DNA of 64,000 bases from Pontiellaceae bacterium B1224 (GCA_029432815.1 JAROBA010000008.1:1-64000), one strand, 5' to 3'. Shown: positions 42,760-53,000, counted from the stretch's first letter. Program-made: numbers and translations. Notes: generated from the letters alone by a model not told the origin.

Positions 42760-43469
42760 GCTCTGGTGAACGGGATACCTTGATTTCTGCACAGGAAAAT
42801 CGTGAGATGTTTGATCGCATCGCCAAGAATTATGATGTGGCCAACCGAGCGATTTCGATGGGCATGGATAAAGGTTGGCGCAAAAAAACGATCGAACTGC
42901 TGAAGCCGTTTCGCGGAGGGCGCTATCTGGATATCGGTACAGGAACGGGGGACCTTGTTTTTGAGATTATTGACCAGTCGGCCAATGTGGTGATTGATGG
43001 AATTGATCCAGCAGAGCAAATGCTGGCGATTGCCAAAGATAAGGCGGAACAGCGTAAGTTGGGCGACTCAGTCTCTTTTTTTATGGCCGATGCGCTGGAT
43101 CTTCCGATGGAGAGTGATACCTATGACGGGATTGTTTCGGGCTTTTGTTTCCGGAATATTGAACGGCGGCAGAAGGCATTGGAGGAAATGCGGCGGGTTT
43201 TGAAACCGGGTGGCATGCTGGTGATTCTGGAGGCCACCTATCCGGCCAATGCATTGATCCGATTGGGCTACAAATGTTATACACCGCTGGTTCCAATCAT
43301 TGGAAAATGTCTGGGCGGTGGTGCGGCTTATAAATATTTAATGGACTCGATCGAAGATTTCCCCCGTCCCGATACCGTGACGGATATGTTCAGCGCCGCC
43401 GGATTTTCCGGTGTGCAGTACAAGTCGATGACGTTTGGAACGGTTTGTATTTTTTCAGGTAAGAAATAG
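42756..43469 (+). CDS. menG: Demethylmenaquinone methyltransferase (UbiE/MenG)
   Basis: 237 residues. SAM-dependent C-methylation of the demethylated quinone, the last step to menaquinone. UbiE family signature: MFDRIAKNYDVANRAISMGMDKGWRK, SAM motif I YLDIGTGTGDLVFEI, motif GIVSGFCFRNIERRQKALEE and MRRVLKPGGMLVILE. It is translationally coupled to ubiX. One exact palindrome (43291) encodes VPIIG. Confidence 0.94.
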   Translation: MSSGERDTLISAQENREMFDRIAKNYDVANRAISMGMDKGWRKKTIELLKPFRGGRYLDIGTGTGDLVFEIIDQSANVVIDGIDPAEQMLAIAKDKAEQRKLGDSVSFFMADALDLPMESDTYDGIVSGFCFRNIERRQKALEEMRRVLKPGGMLVILEATYPANALIRLGYKCYTPLVPIIGKCLGGGAAYKYLMDSIEDFPRPDTVTDMFSAAGFSGVQYKSMTFGTVCIFSGKK

Positions 43470-43472
43470 AAG

Positions 43473-44228
43473 ATGACGATGAAAGATGACTTTGTTTTTG
43501 CGGGTGCTCCCTATAGCAATCAGGCTCCCTTGATGGAGAAACTGCAGGAGATCGCCCCCGGCTCGACGGTTGAGTTCAATCACCCCGCGACGCTTGTGAG
43601 AGGGTTGCTGGATCGAAAGGTGGATGCCGCTGTTGTTCCGGTGGCACACCTCTTTTCACATCCTGAGCTTACGATGATCAAGGGGCTTGGAATCGCGGCC
43701 GATGGACCGGTACGCAGTGTGCTGCTGAAGTGCAATAAGCCGATGGGGAAGATTAAAACAATCGGGCGCGACCCGGCGTCGGCTACGTCGAATGCTTTGG
43801 CGGAAGTGCTGATGAAAAACTATTTCAAGCAGAAAGTAGAAATGTACGATTTCCAATCGTTGGAAAATCCGGATGCGGCCGTCGTGATCGGCGATCGCGC
43901 GCTTTGTGCTGAACCGGCTCCGGCGGGAGACATCGATCTGGCCGAAGCCTGGCTTAAATGGACGAAGCTTTCATTCGTCTTTGCGGTTTGGGCCATTCGT
44001 AAGGACTGTCCATTCATCGATGAGATCACAGACATCGTTCATCGGACCTATGCCGCCGGTTTCCGGGCGATGGAGTCCATTGCCGAGCGCTATGCGCTGA
44101 AGCTGGGCGGATCGCAGGAATTCTGGATCGATTATCTCGATAACTCCATTCATTACAAACTGGATAAACGCGATATGGAGGGGCTGGCCCGCTTCCGGAA
44201 ACTGATCTCACCTGATCGAAATAAATAA
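43473..44228 (+). CDS. mqnA: Chorismate dehydratase
   Basis: 251 residues (start 43473 ATG; the second codon-plus-one ATG at 43479 is also possible). First committed step of the futalosine route: chorismate to 3-enolpyruvyl-benzoate. MqnA pattern: VFAGAPYSNQAPLMEKL, LLDRKVDAAVVPVAHLF, GLGIAADGPVRSVLLKC and FVFAVWAIRKDCPF. Only the mqnC and mqnE steps of the pathway are lacking from the cluster. Ends the plus-strand operon. Confidence 0.93.
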   Translation: MTMKDDFVFAGAPYSNQAPLMEKLQEIAPGSTVEFNHPATLVRGLLDRKVDAAVVPVAHLFSHPELTMIKGLGIAADGPVRSVLLKCNKPMGKIKTIGRDPASATSNALAEVLMKNYFKQKVEMYDFQSLENPDAAVVIGDRALCAEPAPAGDIDLAEAWLKWTKLSFVFAVWAIRKDCPFIDEITDIVHRTYAAGFRAMESIAERYALKLGGSQEFWIDYLDNSIHYKLDKRDMEGLARFRKLISPDRNK

Positions 44229-44292
44229 TAGAAATTCATTCAGTAGGATTTCCGAGGAAGTGCGCGGTCTCTAAGATAGTCGGCAGTTTGGT

Positions 44293-45234
44293 TTAATGAG
44301 CATCGGCATATTCATTGAAGAATTCTTCCGAAAACTCAAATATTTCTGTGTAGCCTTCCAATTCGTTGGCCAGATAGTCGGTCATCCCTTTTTGTTCCGA
44401 CAATAATTGAATCTGTCTGGAATGTATTCTGCATGAGCTTGCTATTTCCCGAGCTTCTTTCGAGCTTATTCTTCTGTCGCGGTCTTTCAGAATATCAAGA
44501 ATTCGATCGCCCAAAACTTTGTGCTTTCTGTAGGTGATGCCAAAGGTTCGGTTGTATTTTTTCCAGTTCACCTTGTTCCAGCCTTTGCTGTCCACCCGGA
44601 AGCAGAAGTGACGTGAGGCTTCATCAAACCGGGTTCCTTTTTTCATCGCATGATATCCGGATTCCTGGCTGTAGCTTGCGATTCCTACAATCTGACCCTC
44701 TTTGTTTAAAACAGGCCCGCCGTTTTTCTCGGCCCCAAAGGCGGCAGATATCTCAAACTTGGTGCCACCGATTCCTATGATGGATCCCTGAAGAATACGA
44801 TTCTCCGGCTCCGAGTCGTTGTTAATCAGGGCAATCGGGGTATTCATTTGGGCTTTGCTCTGCACAACCGGGAGTGCGTTTGAATTATCGGCAAGGAGCA
44901 GGCGGGCGAGGTCTCTGTTTGAAGAAAGTTCAACACTTCTCGGTGCCAGCTTTTCTCCGCCGGCCGTAATGAAAGACATTCTTTCTGCACCAAGGAGAAT
45001 GTGTTGATTGGTCAGGATGTAGGATTTCCCATCCATAGTTGCGATTACACCAAGAGCATTTCCGCTATTCTTGGCATAACTGAATTCAATAATGACCAAG
45101 CTGTCGCATATTTCATTAAACTCAATGTTAACAGCGAGGGCATCTAGTTCGTCAGCTAAGGAGTTAGTGGATAGAGTGATGCCTGTAGCGACGAGTAGGC
45201 ATTGTTCCATTGCGGTGCGTCTGTTGATTTTCAT
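44293..45234 (-). CDS. Trypsin-like fold protein, predicted pseudoprotease
   Basis: 313 residues. N-terminal export signal with a double Arg (KINRRTAMEQCLLVATG), weakly Tat-like. The chymotrypsin-like domain has His78 in ILTNQHILLG and Asp108 in SSNRDLARLLL. The serine loop, GNSGSPVL in the paralogue, reads EKNGGPVL here, so the nucleophile aligns with Asn171. The oxyanion-hole Gly is also lost. The domain is otherwise well kept. The C-terminal part (about 205-310) parallels the C-terminus of the neighbouring gene. A ligand-binding or regulatory role is more likely than proteolysis. Confidence 0.78.
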   Translation of the reverse strand: MKINRRTAMEQCLLVATGITLSTNSLADELDALAVNIEFNEICDSLVIIEFSYAKNSGNALGVIATMDGKSYILTNQHILLGAERMSFITAGGEKLAPRSVELSSNRDLARLLLADNSNALPVVQSKAQMNTPIALINNDSEPENRILQGSIIGIGGTKFEISAAFGAEKNGGPVLNKEGQIVGIASYSQESGYHAMKKGTRFDEASRHFCFRVDSKGWNKVNWKKYNRTFGITYRKHKVLGDRILDILKDRDRRISSKEAREIASSCRIHSRQIQLLSEQKGMTDYLANELEGYTEIFEFSEEFFNEYADAH

Positions 45235-45240
45235 AATCTG

Positions 45241-47238
45241 CTATTGATTTGCTATGTCATCGGCGATGGCTTGAATGTAATATCCGGCATAATCCAGCGA
45301 GTATGCATTATTTTCAAAACCGGAGCGAAGGAAGCCGGATAGCTCGCGTTGTTTCGAGAACATTGCAATACGGCGGGATCTGTCATGGCACGTTTTTGAA
45401 AGAATCTCCAGGCTGCCTGAATAGGCATTTAAAAAACTGTTTTGTGTATATTTCCTCCTTTCATAACGGGCGATAATATCGTTGTGTTTTTTTACCCAGG
45501 TGGCGAGGTCTCGGGCCATATCGTCATTTTCAGGAATGCTTTTTAAAGGAGAACCAGACCAGACGTTGATGATATCGAAGACACTTTCCGCCAAAGCTTC
45601 GCTATTCCTATACAGCTTTCCATATTTCTTGTTATATTCTTTCCACTTCACCGGTTGCCATTCCAGGTCGTCCAGGCGGTAGCAAAAGCGTCGTGTTTTA
45701 CTTTCGAAATCTCCTTCCTCTTCAGAGTCCTCGTCGCTCTCGCTTGAGGAGTCTTCATTATCATCATTTTTAGGTGGTTCCCATGTTACGCGGACAAAAC
45801 TGGCAATGCCTATGACATTCTTCCGAACGTCCAATACCGGACTGCCACTGTTTCCTGAAACAAATTCAGCATTCACTTCGACGAGATCGGTGCCAAGTCC
45901 TGTAACTTCGCCGAATAACTCGGTGGCGACTCCTGCTCCTTCCGAGTTTCCGAATACGCCAAGCGGACTGCCTAGGGAAAACTTTGACGTGATCTCAAAA
46001 GCTTCCCGTTCCTTGAGTGCTATGCGTGCGATATCTCTTTTTATGGAAAGTTCAATGGTTCCGGCAGGGATTATTGTTTCTCCCTCCGCAGTTTTAAGAC
46101 GAATGCTATCGGCTCCCATGATCACGTGTTGGTTCGTAAACAGATACGTTTTTCCATCCATTTTTGCAATAAAACCACTTCCAGAACTACGCCCTCGATC
46201 ACTCTTACAGGTAATAATTATCAATTTGTCTGAGATGTCATTGAAGGTATAATTAAATTCTGTTTTGAGTTCTTCCTGCGTTCGACCGGTTTTGAGCAAC
46301 TCCGCGACCGATGTGAGTTCGGGCTTCTTCGGGTTTTTTATATCGTCGAGGTTCTTTTCAAACTGTTCGCTCATAGTCGTGAGACCCTCAGAGGGGTCTT
46401 CCTGCGGTTCCTCTCCAAGCGCGTAGGGGATGTTGGTGGTGGCCGAAGCATCGATTGCAACGATCTCGCTATGGGTATCGTTGTGATACGTGATGTCTCG
46501 CACCACCAGCCGTTCGTAGACCTTCACGCGCTCCTTGCCGCCGATATCGTATCGAGCCATGAGACGTTGGGTCCAGTTGCCGAACATATCGGTTTTGAGA
46601 TACTCGTAAATATGGAGCCGTTCCCCATCTTCCTGATGATATTGTTGGCGCTCACGGTCGATCAATCCATCTTCCTTCCATCTAAACCAATAGGTGTATA
46701 GCGGTTTTCCGCGTTTACCAACGCGGGTATATTCCTCGCTGCGGTTCTGTGCATCACGTTTGGTGATTGAGCCCGACTTGAGGTTATTGCTTTTGTCTAC
46801 GTAACGATAGTTTACAAGATATCCAGCAGGAGAATAGGTGTATACGGCAGCCCCGCCGTCCTTCTTTTTCATTGCGATCTGACTCGTTTCAGTACTGAGA
46901 ATCACTTCCCAGTCATTCGTGAAACCATCTTCAAAATCGCAATAGACCTGGCGCTCAAAATTTCCATCCTCTGAATAGTGGTTTGTAAGGGTTGAGATTT
47001 TTTTCCCGTCCGGGCTCCATTCCGTCTCATTCAGTAGATTACCGGCTTCATCGTATTCGCTTAATTCCCGCTCAAATTGGCCGGATACATTAATGCTGAT
47101 TTTGGTGTCGACGCTTTTAACCGGACCTTTCAAGTCGGTATCGACGAGGTCGGGGACCATGATGTCAAGGTGTGTTTCCGCGAGCGAGGTAAACAGAATT
47201 GAGAGGCAAAGAATGCAAGTGTACTGAAGTGGTTTCAT
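45241..47238 (-). CDS. Secreted trypsin-like serine protease with YD/MORN-like N-terminal region
   Basis: 665 residues. Signal peptide (1-20). About 30-250 is made of repeated beta-strand units (EYDEAGNLLNETEWSPDGKK, HYSEDGNFERQVY, RDAQNRSEEYTRVG) like YD or MORN repeats. The protease domain (about 330-500) has His371 (FTNQHVIMG), Asp402 (KRDIARIAL) and Ser464 (SGNSGSPVLD), a complete triad. An acidic linker (DEDSEEEGDFE) interrupts the domain near the end. It is six bases upstream of the pseudoprotease gene, in the same operon. Confidence 0.85.
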   Translation of the reverse strand: MKPLQYTCILCLSILFTSLAETHLDIMVPDLVDTDLKGPVKSVDTKISINVSGQFERELSEYDEAGNLLNETEWSPDGKKISTLTNHYSEDGNFERQVYCDFEDGFTNDWEVILSTETSQIAMKKKDGGAAVYTYSPAGYLVNYRYVDKSNNLKSGSITKRDAQNRSEEYTRVGKRGKPLYTYWFRWKEDGLIDRERQQYHQEDGERLHIYEYLKTDMFGNWTQRLMARYDIGGKERVKVYERLVVRDITYHNDTHSEIVAIDASATTNIPYALGEEPQEDPSEGLTTMSEQFEKNLDDIKNPKKPELTSVAELLKTGRTQEELKTEFNYTFNDISDKLIIITCKSDRGRSSGSGFIAKMDGKTYLFTNQHVIMGADSIRLKTAEGETIIPAGTIELSIKRDIARIALKEREAFEITSKFSLGSPLGVFGNSEGAGVATELFGEVTGLGTDLVEVNAEFVSGNSGSPVLDVRKNVIGIASFVRVTWEPPKNDDNEDSSSESDEDSEEEGDFESKTRRFCYRLDDLEWQPVKWKEYNKKYGKLYRNSEALAESVFDIINVWSGSPLKSIPENDDMARDLATWVKKHNDIIARYERRKYTQNSFLNAYSGSLEILSKTCHDRSRRIAMFSKQRELSGFLRSGFENNAYSLDYAGYYIQAIADDIANQ

Positions 47239-47282
47239 ATATTATTTCCCGCTAGGTAGACTGATCCACTATAAGGATTCTA

Positions 47283-48203
47283 TTGTTTACAAAAAGGATA
47301 AATCAGAAAAAAGCGCGAAAATCACATGAAGAATTCTTTTTTCTCGTCTTAATGTGCATGTTCGTATACCTCTTATTCTTCGTGTCTATGTACAAAGATC
47401 TGTCCATATTGGTGTTTAGCGCCGCAGTCATTGTCGGGGCCGTGCGCTATCTGCTGATTCCAGGCATTGGAAAAATCGGGGCCGCCCTTAAGTTCTCGGC
47501 GAAAATACGCGGGCAGATGATCGGCTATGCCACGAGTGTGCCTGAATTTACGGTGTTGGTAGCCGGCGCTCTCAATGGGGTGTTCAGTGCCGGCATGTGG
47601 AATATTGCTGCGTCCAATATCGTGAATTGGGTTCTCTTTCTTTTCACGGTCTTTGCATTTCGTCAGCAGCTGGATCTGAAGAATCATATGTTTGTTGATG
47701 AGCTGGTTTTCGGCATTCTTTCCGTGGTGATTCCATTGCTCATGTTTGCTGCTGGAATCGGGACGGGATATGCGACTGCCGCTGGCCTGTTGGGATTTTT
47801 TGTGCTCTACAAGGTTTTGGATAAGCGCCTGAATAAAGCCGGAAAGCCGGCACCGTTGCCGCCGGGCCTGGAAAACGGAACCGTTTTAGGCGGATCGCTT
47901 CTGTTGCTGATCGGTATCGGGGTTGTTCTGTTTGCGGGAAACTTTCTGGGAAACAGTGCCGGAGCGTTGATCACTCAGCTCAATGTGCCGGACTGGGCAG
48001 TAGGGTGGATTCTGGGGCTCGTAACTTCGGTTTGCGAGCTGGCGTCTTTTATCGAAATTTACCGAATGCACAAACCGAAAGATTCCCCCACCCACTATAA
48101 AGATACTCAGGAAGCCCTTGATGCCCTGGTTGCCTCCAATATTGCCAATCTGGGGCTTATTCTCCCGCTCGGCATGATCATTTATCTATTGATTGCCGGT
48201 TGA
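47283..48203 (+). CDS. Na+/Ca2+ exchanger-like membrane protein
   Basis: 306 residues with about nine helices. Two inverted alpha-repeat motifs are recognisable: GYATSVPEFTVLVAGALNG (canonical GTSLPE) and TSVCELASFIEIYRM, and a C-terminal VASNIANLGLILPLG. It belongs to the CaCA-type antiporters, with ion specificity open. The start is a TTG five bases after AAGGA; the nearest in-frame ATG (47352) would remove part of the first helix. It ends overlapping the convergent glycosyltransferase gene by 18 bases. Confidence 0.75.
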   Translation: MFTKRINQKKARKSHEEFFFLVLMCMFVYLLFFVSMYKDLSILVFSAAVIVGAVRYLLIPGIGKIGAALKFSAKIRGQMIGYATSVPEFTVLVAGALNGVFSAGMWNIAASNIVNWVLFLFTVFAFRQQLDLKNHMFVDELVFGILSVVIPLLMFAAGIGTGYATAAGLLGFFVLYKVLDKRLNKAGKPAPLPPGLENGTVLGGSLLLLIGIGVVLFAGNFLGNSAGALITQLNVPDWAVGWILGLVTSVCELASFIEIYRMHKPKDSPTHYKDTQEALDALVASNIANLGLILPLGMIIYLLIAG

Positions 48204-49298
48204 TTTAACAACGAACGATTTTTCTACAGCGTGAATGAAGTTTTTCTTAAAGGTCTCCATCGAATTTTCATGAATGACCCGATGTTGAAGTTCTTCAATT
48301 TTCAGGGGCCAGGTTTTGCGAGCTGCGGAAAACGTGGAAGCCATTGAGGCGGAGCTTTCGGTCGTGAAGGTCCATTCTGTCGGTAGCAGATCCATCATAC
48401 CATCGACGCGACTTCCAATGACTGGAAGTCCGCGGGCGAGTGCCTCGAGCATGACGAGGGGAACTCCTTCGTAGCGCGAAGGAATCACCACCATATCGAG
48501 CATTTCGTAGACGTCTTCCATGTTGACCTGCCAGGGCATGCATGAAATGGAATCCTTGTCCTTGATCAGTTTTTTCAGTTTCGATTCGTCTGGACCGCTG
48601 CCGACGATCAGCACGCGGCAATTGGTAAATACCGAGGAATGCTGCAGAAAGGAGCGGACAAAAAAGTCCTGCTGTTTTTGTTTGAATTCAATTCGGCCGA
48701 TCAGACCGATGGTAAATCTGTTGTCGTGTTCAACCAGTTTGGGAATCGGCGGTGGTTCAATACCATTTTCGACAATGCTGATCGGACGTTTAGTGCCGCG
48801 GTCTTTCAGCAACTGTTTCATGCTTTCCGAAATCGTAATATAGCTGGAGGGTTTATTAAACAGGTACCGATTGAGCGTATCCCGCAGCCTGCCGAATTTG
48901 GCTCCCATTTTTTCCAGCCGATGAGGGATTGCAATATAGGAAATGCAATCAATTCGGCATTTTTTTGCTGCAAGAACCGCTTGGGATGACTGTTCAATAT
49001 CGCCCTGAATACAGAGCACCAAATCGGGTTCCAGCCGTTGGAAATGCTCCTTAAGCATATTGATGCCGGTTCGGCTGAATCGGTTGCGCAAGCCTTGAAA
49101 TTTTTGAGTGGAGCAGGGGGTTTCCAATATCTGGAACTTTTCGGTGCCGGAGAGCTTTTCAAGCAGGCTCCGGTTATAGGGATTATACATTAAAATGACA
49201 TCGATGTCCGGGGTGGCAATGAGCGCCTCGATTCCGTGACAGGCCATAATCTGATGGCCGCCGAAATGGGGGTTGTCATCGTATACGAGAATCTTCAC
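48186..49298 (-). CDS. Glycosyltransferase family 4
   Basis: 370 residues, GT-B fold. N-terminal HFGGHQIMACHGIEAL, linker FTIGLIGRIEFKQKQQDFFV, and the C-terminal nucleotide-sugar region VVIPSRYEGVPLVMLEALARGLPVIGSRVDG with the retaining-GT E-x7-E pattern. No membrane helix. Sugar and acceptor unknown. First gene after the convergent junction of the surface-polysaccharide region; downstream of the DUF2723 gene (nine-base gap), same strand. Confidence 0.88.
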   Translation of the reverse strand: MKILVYDDNPHFGGHQIMACHGIEALIATPDIDVILMYNPYNRSLLEKLSGTEKFQILETPCSTQKFQGLRNRFSRTGINMLKEHFQRLEPDLVLCIQGDIEQSSQAVLAAKKCRIDCISYIAIPHRLEKMGAKFGRLRDTLNRYLFNKPSSYITISESMKQLLKDRGTKRPISIVENGIEPPPIPKLVEHDNRFTIGLIGRIEFKQKQQDFFVRSFLQHSSVFTNCRVLIVGSGPDESKLKKLIKDKDSISCMPWQVNMEDVYEMLDMVVIPSRYEGVPLVMLEALARGLPVIGSRVDGMMDLLPTEWTFTTESSASMASTFSAARKTWPLKIEELQHRVIHENSMETFKKNFIHAVEKSFVVKSTGNQ

Positions 49299-49307
49299 AT
49301 AGAATCC

Positions 49308-52300
49308 TTACATTCCGGGAAGCGGAGAGAGCCCCAGGCTGGACGGAGTTGTTTTCTTGGGAACAATCTTCTGAAACTCTTTTGTGTTGCGGATCGTATC
49401 AAACCGTTTATCAGAACGAAGATGATTGCGGACAGGTTCGCCACCGATCTCGACCGCCTTTCTCAGAGAAACCCACATTTCGCCACGCTTGTTGGTGACC
49501 AACTGAAGGCCGGCCAGATTGATCCATCCTTGCGTATCGTTGGGCTTTGTTGAGGTGTATTTTTTAAGTGCAAGTTCAACAATGTCGAGCTTCCGCTTCT
49601 GGGCCATGTACTGAGCGAGCGACATCATACCTTCCGGAGGAATATTATCGGAGTTCAGGATGTTGCGTGCCAGAGCATCGGCTTGCTGGCTTTGTCCCAG
49701 GCTGTATTGGATGTTCATCAGCTCCAGCATTTCCTGGAAATTACTACCTCCGGCTTTAAGTTTGGTCTCCAGCTCCACGCGGCGCGCCGTCATTTTTTTC
49801 ATTTTTTCCAGGTTTTCCTGGAATTTGATTATTTGCTCGTTGTCTGGATCTTCATCGAGCAAATCCTCTGCGTATCCGATGGCTTCGTCGTGGCGTCCGG
49901 TATTGAAAATATGCTGTGCGAACTGGAACTTCAGACTGAGACGAAACGCCTCGCCTTTTTCGTTGTTCGGATCTTTTTCCATAAACACGTCGAATATCTC
50001 AATGGCTTCGTCGAAACGTCCTTGCTTGGCGATGAGGTCGGCAAGGCGGAAGTTGGCTTCCGGGCTGAGGTCGTAAAGCGCCACAGACTGCCGGAAGGCG
50101 GCTTCGGCTTCTCTCGGTTTGCCGCGGGCGGCGTAGAGCCCGGCAAGAGCACTCCGCAGTTTGGAAAATGATTTGCGGGCAACAATATCACGGATAAACT
50201 TTTCGTCGTTTAATAGGCGGTCACAATACCAGTTCCAGAAATCGGTGTCGTTTTTGACCATTTCAGGGGTAAGCGCCGTGGGCTTGTTGTTGATCTTCAT
50301 GATCAGCCCGTGTGGTGTCAGATAGGGATACATCCACGGCAGCACATAGCTTTCCTCCACATAGAAGGTGCGCAGGGGCGGCAGGCCGGTTTTTGGATCT
50401 TTGACGGGGTCTTCAAATACGGCGGCAGCTCCGACTGGACGAGTCTTTTCGTCGGTCTTGGTTTCGGTGATGTACTGGTTGTGATCGAAGATCATTTTGC
50501 TTAGAAAGCCGTTAATCTTCATGACGCCGGCAACACCCTGAACCTGAACCTTGCCACCTTCGGTGGTTACATCAGCCCCCGCATTGATGGAGCCGTTTTG
50601 TACTCCCTGAACATATTGCTGGAAGGCGAGGTTGGAATCGAGGGGCGATGGAATCCAGATCTGATCACCATATAGATCGCGCATGACGTTCATGTAGGTG
50701 TTGTCGGCCAGGGCATTCTGAGTGATGAGGTAAACATCGGGGCGCACTTTGGCGGAGTAGATCATATAGGTTGGTACAAAACGTCCCGGATCGGTTCCGC
50801 CGAAGAAAATGGCATTCGGTCCCATCGGTTCCGGATAGTCCTTGCAGGGGTAGGCTTCCCATTGCTCCAGGAATTCCTCTTCATCTGGATACCAATAGCT
50901 GAGGTCGTCTTTAATGCCGTCCACCCCGCGCAGTTGCCAGTTGCCGAACTGCCAACCGAAGTCGTGCCCGTTCTGCTCGGCACCGCCAACCACTTTAAGT
51001 TGATTCTCATTATGGTAGTTTTTGTAAATCAGAGAAAAAGGGAGCAGGAGGACCATTACAACTCCGATGATCTTGGTGTAGCGGTTGTTTTTAACGAGAG
51101 TCTCCAGGTAGGCCATCAGGAACAGGATGCCGTAGCCCAGCCAGAGGACATAGATGGCGTGCGACTGAATGTATTGCACGCGACCAATAAACAGACTCTG
51201 GATGTCGGTTTTCGGATTTTGAAGAATCATGAATACAATACCGACCGAAAGAAAGGCGGTGAGCGTCGTCATGATCCACCCGCTGTTCTGCGAAGAGATG
51301 GCCGGCTGTTCCGTCAGCGGGTTCCCGCCGTTTTCAGTTTGTGCGTCTGTTCCTTTCCGGATGAGCAGATACAGCATTATGGCCGCTTCCAAGGCTGCCG
51401 TGCATAGGAACGCGTATTTGGAGAAACGCGGGAAAGACGGGATCAGCTGAATGATGCCGAGATATAAGGCGGTGGGAATGAGCGTGTATAACGCCCAGGT
51501 TGCGGGATGGCCGATGTCCTGCAACCGTTTTGCGGTGGGCAGCAGCAGTGCAATCGCGGTGACCGCCAGGCAGCTCTGAATGATGGGCGCATCGGTATCC
51601 AGAAGCTTTATCAGAATGAGGCTCAGGGTAAGGTTCCACGTCACCTTCCAGCTGAAGAACTCAAAGCGCCCGATGCGTCCGGCCAGCCGCCAGCGGAACT
51701 GGGGAAGCTGCCGCATGATCGGGAAGAGCGCCAGCGGGATCAGGCCCAGGACGGCGATCGGGCCGTAGAACTGGGAACGCAGGTCGGTCAGGTAGGTTTC
51801 CACCTGTTCGAGGAAGCGGGGGGTGAAGACATGTGCCAGTTTAACGCGCTCATACTGGCCGCGGGTGATGGCGTGCATAAAGCCCTGCCAGGTGCGCGGG
51901 TAGCCCCAGTTGATCGGCGGGTTCTGGTCGGACGAAAAGGCCATGTAGAAATAGAAGCCGAGCCCGATAAACATAATCAGGAAGGTCGGGCCGACCACCC
52001 GGCCGCGGGGAAGCACAAAGGTGGCGATGGTCGGTACGGCCAGCGCATAGATAGTCCAGATCCAGAAGCCGGGGTAGTCGGGGCCGGATACCCACATGTA
52101 TTGGGCCATTTCCGGATTGCCGGCCGCCCATTTATTAAAGCCCACCAGCAGGATGTAAAATGAACCGGTAATCAGGAAGTCGCGGACCAGAAAGGGCTGC
52201 CGAATGAGAAGACAGGAAATAACGCACCCCAGCACGCCGACGACCTGAAGAACGAGAATGCCGAAGTAGATACCGAGAATGGAGAGAGGGAGGAAGATCA

Positions 52301-53000
52301 CTACGCCGATTATGCCCCATACATTTTTGCGGGAGAAAATATCCAGATCATTGAACAGCACGGCCGCGGCCATCGCCAGGCCCATAAACATCAACGTCTG
52401 ATGGTTGGTAATGCCGAGGCCGAACGTGAAGGCACTGAGCATCAGCCACTTGGTGTTGTTGGATTCGCTGATCCAGCGGTACAGGAAAACCAGCACCAGC
52501 GACTGGAAGAAAATGTTCAGGGTGTACACTTCGGCAATCACAGCCTGCGACCACATGCCCTGACCGAAAGCCAGCAGCAGACCGCCGGAAATACCGGCCA
52601 CGGCACAGAAGAGGCTTTCGGTGGATTCACCCAGTACTTTCAGTTCTTTGGTGAAGCTGCGCAGAAGGTCCATTCCCGAACGGCTGATCAGCAGGGCCAG
52701 GGCCCCGCAGGCAGCGGCGCCGGAAACCGCGGAGAACCAGTTGACGGCCCAGGCCGGGTTGGGCTGGCCGTGGAAGGTGACGGAATGGAAGATCCATTGA
52801 AAAAACCAGGTCAGCAGCGACCAGATCGGATAGCCGGGCGGATGCGGGACGCCCAGAAAGTCGGAGGCCACAATCAACTCGCCGGAATCTTCGAGACCGA
52901 GCGTCGGTTGAAGGGTGATGGTGTATACAATCAGCGAAATAATGAAGGTGGCCCAGCAGGCAAACCACTCGGACTTCCGGAAAAATTTTTCTTTCTTCAA
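49308..53000 (-). CDS. DUF2723 (TMEM260-like) polytopic protein with C-terminal TPR
   Basis: About 1230 residues from the TTG at 53000, chosen for GGAG eight bases upstream; an in-frame TTG at 53045 lacks this. N-terminal DUF2723 hallmark QPTLGLEDSGELIVASDFLGV and HPPGYPIWSLL, followed by about 12-15 helices to residue approximately 660. A soluble domain and several TPR units follow (about 920-1100; AEAAFRQSVALYDLSPEANF, FDEAIEIFDVFMEKDPNNEK). DUF2723 proteins are GT-C-like and related to protein O-mannosyltransferases, so lipid-linked sugar transfer in the membrane is plausible. Confidence 0.88.
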   Translation of the reverse strand: MKKEKFFRKSEWFACWATFIISLIVYTITLQPTLGLEDSGELIVASDFLGVPHPPGYPIWSLLTWFFQWIFHSVTFHGQPNPAWAVNWFSAVSGAAACGALALLISRSGMDLLRSFTKELKVLGESTESLFCAVAGISGGLLLAFGQGMWSQAVIAEVYTLNIFFQSLVLVFLYRWISESNNTKWLMLSAFTFGLGITNHQTLMFMGLAMAAAVLFNDLDIFSRKNVWGIIGVVIFLPLSILGIYFGILVLQVVGVLGCVISCLLIRQPFLVRDFLITGSFYILLVGFNKWAAGNPEMAQYMWVSGPDYPGFWIWTIYALAVPTIATFVLPRGRVVGPTFLIMFIGLGFYFYMAFSSDQNPPINWGYPRTWQGFMHAITRGQYERVKLAHVFTPRFLEQVETYLTDLRSQFYGPIAVLGLIPLALFPIMRQLPQFRWRLAGRIGRFEFFSWKVTWNLTLSLILIKLLDTDAPIIQSCLAVTAIALLLPTAKRLQDIGHPATWALYTLIPTALYLGIIQLIPSFPRFSKYAFLCTAALEAAIMLYLLIRKGTDAQTENGGNPLTEQPAISSQNSGWIMTTLTAFLSVGIVFMILQNPKTDIQSLFIGRVQYIQSHAIYVLWLGYGILFLMAYLETLVKNNRYTKIIGVVMVLLLPFSLIYKNYHNENQLKVVGGAEQNGHDFGWQFGNWQLRGVDGIKDDLSYWYPDEEEFLEQWEAYPCKDYPEPMGPNAIFFGGTDPGRFVPTYMIYSAKVRPDVYLITQNALADNTYMNVMRDLYGDQIWIPSPLDSNLAFQQYVQGVQNGSINAGADVTTEGGKVQVQGVAGVMKINGFLSKMIFDHNQYITETKTDEKTRPVGAAAVFEDPVKDPKTGLPPLRTFYVEESYVLPWMYPYLTPHGLIMKINNKPTALTPEMVKNDTDFWNWYCDRLLNDEKFIRDIVARKSFSKLRSALAGLYAARGKPREAEAAFRQSVALYDLSPEANFRLADLIAKQGRFDEAIEIFDVFMEKDPNNEKGEAFRLSLKFQFAQHIFNTGRHDEAIGYAEDLLDEDPDNEQIIKFQENLEKMKKMTARRVELETKLKAGGSNFQEMLELMNIQYSLGQSQQADALARNILNSDNIPPEGMMSLAQYMAQKRKLDIVELALKKYTSTKPNDTQGWINLAGLQLVTNKRGEMWVSLRKAVEIGGEPVRNHLRSDKRFDTIRNTKEFQKIVPKKTTPSSLGLSPLPGM

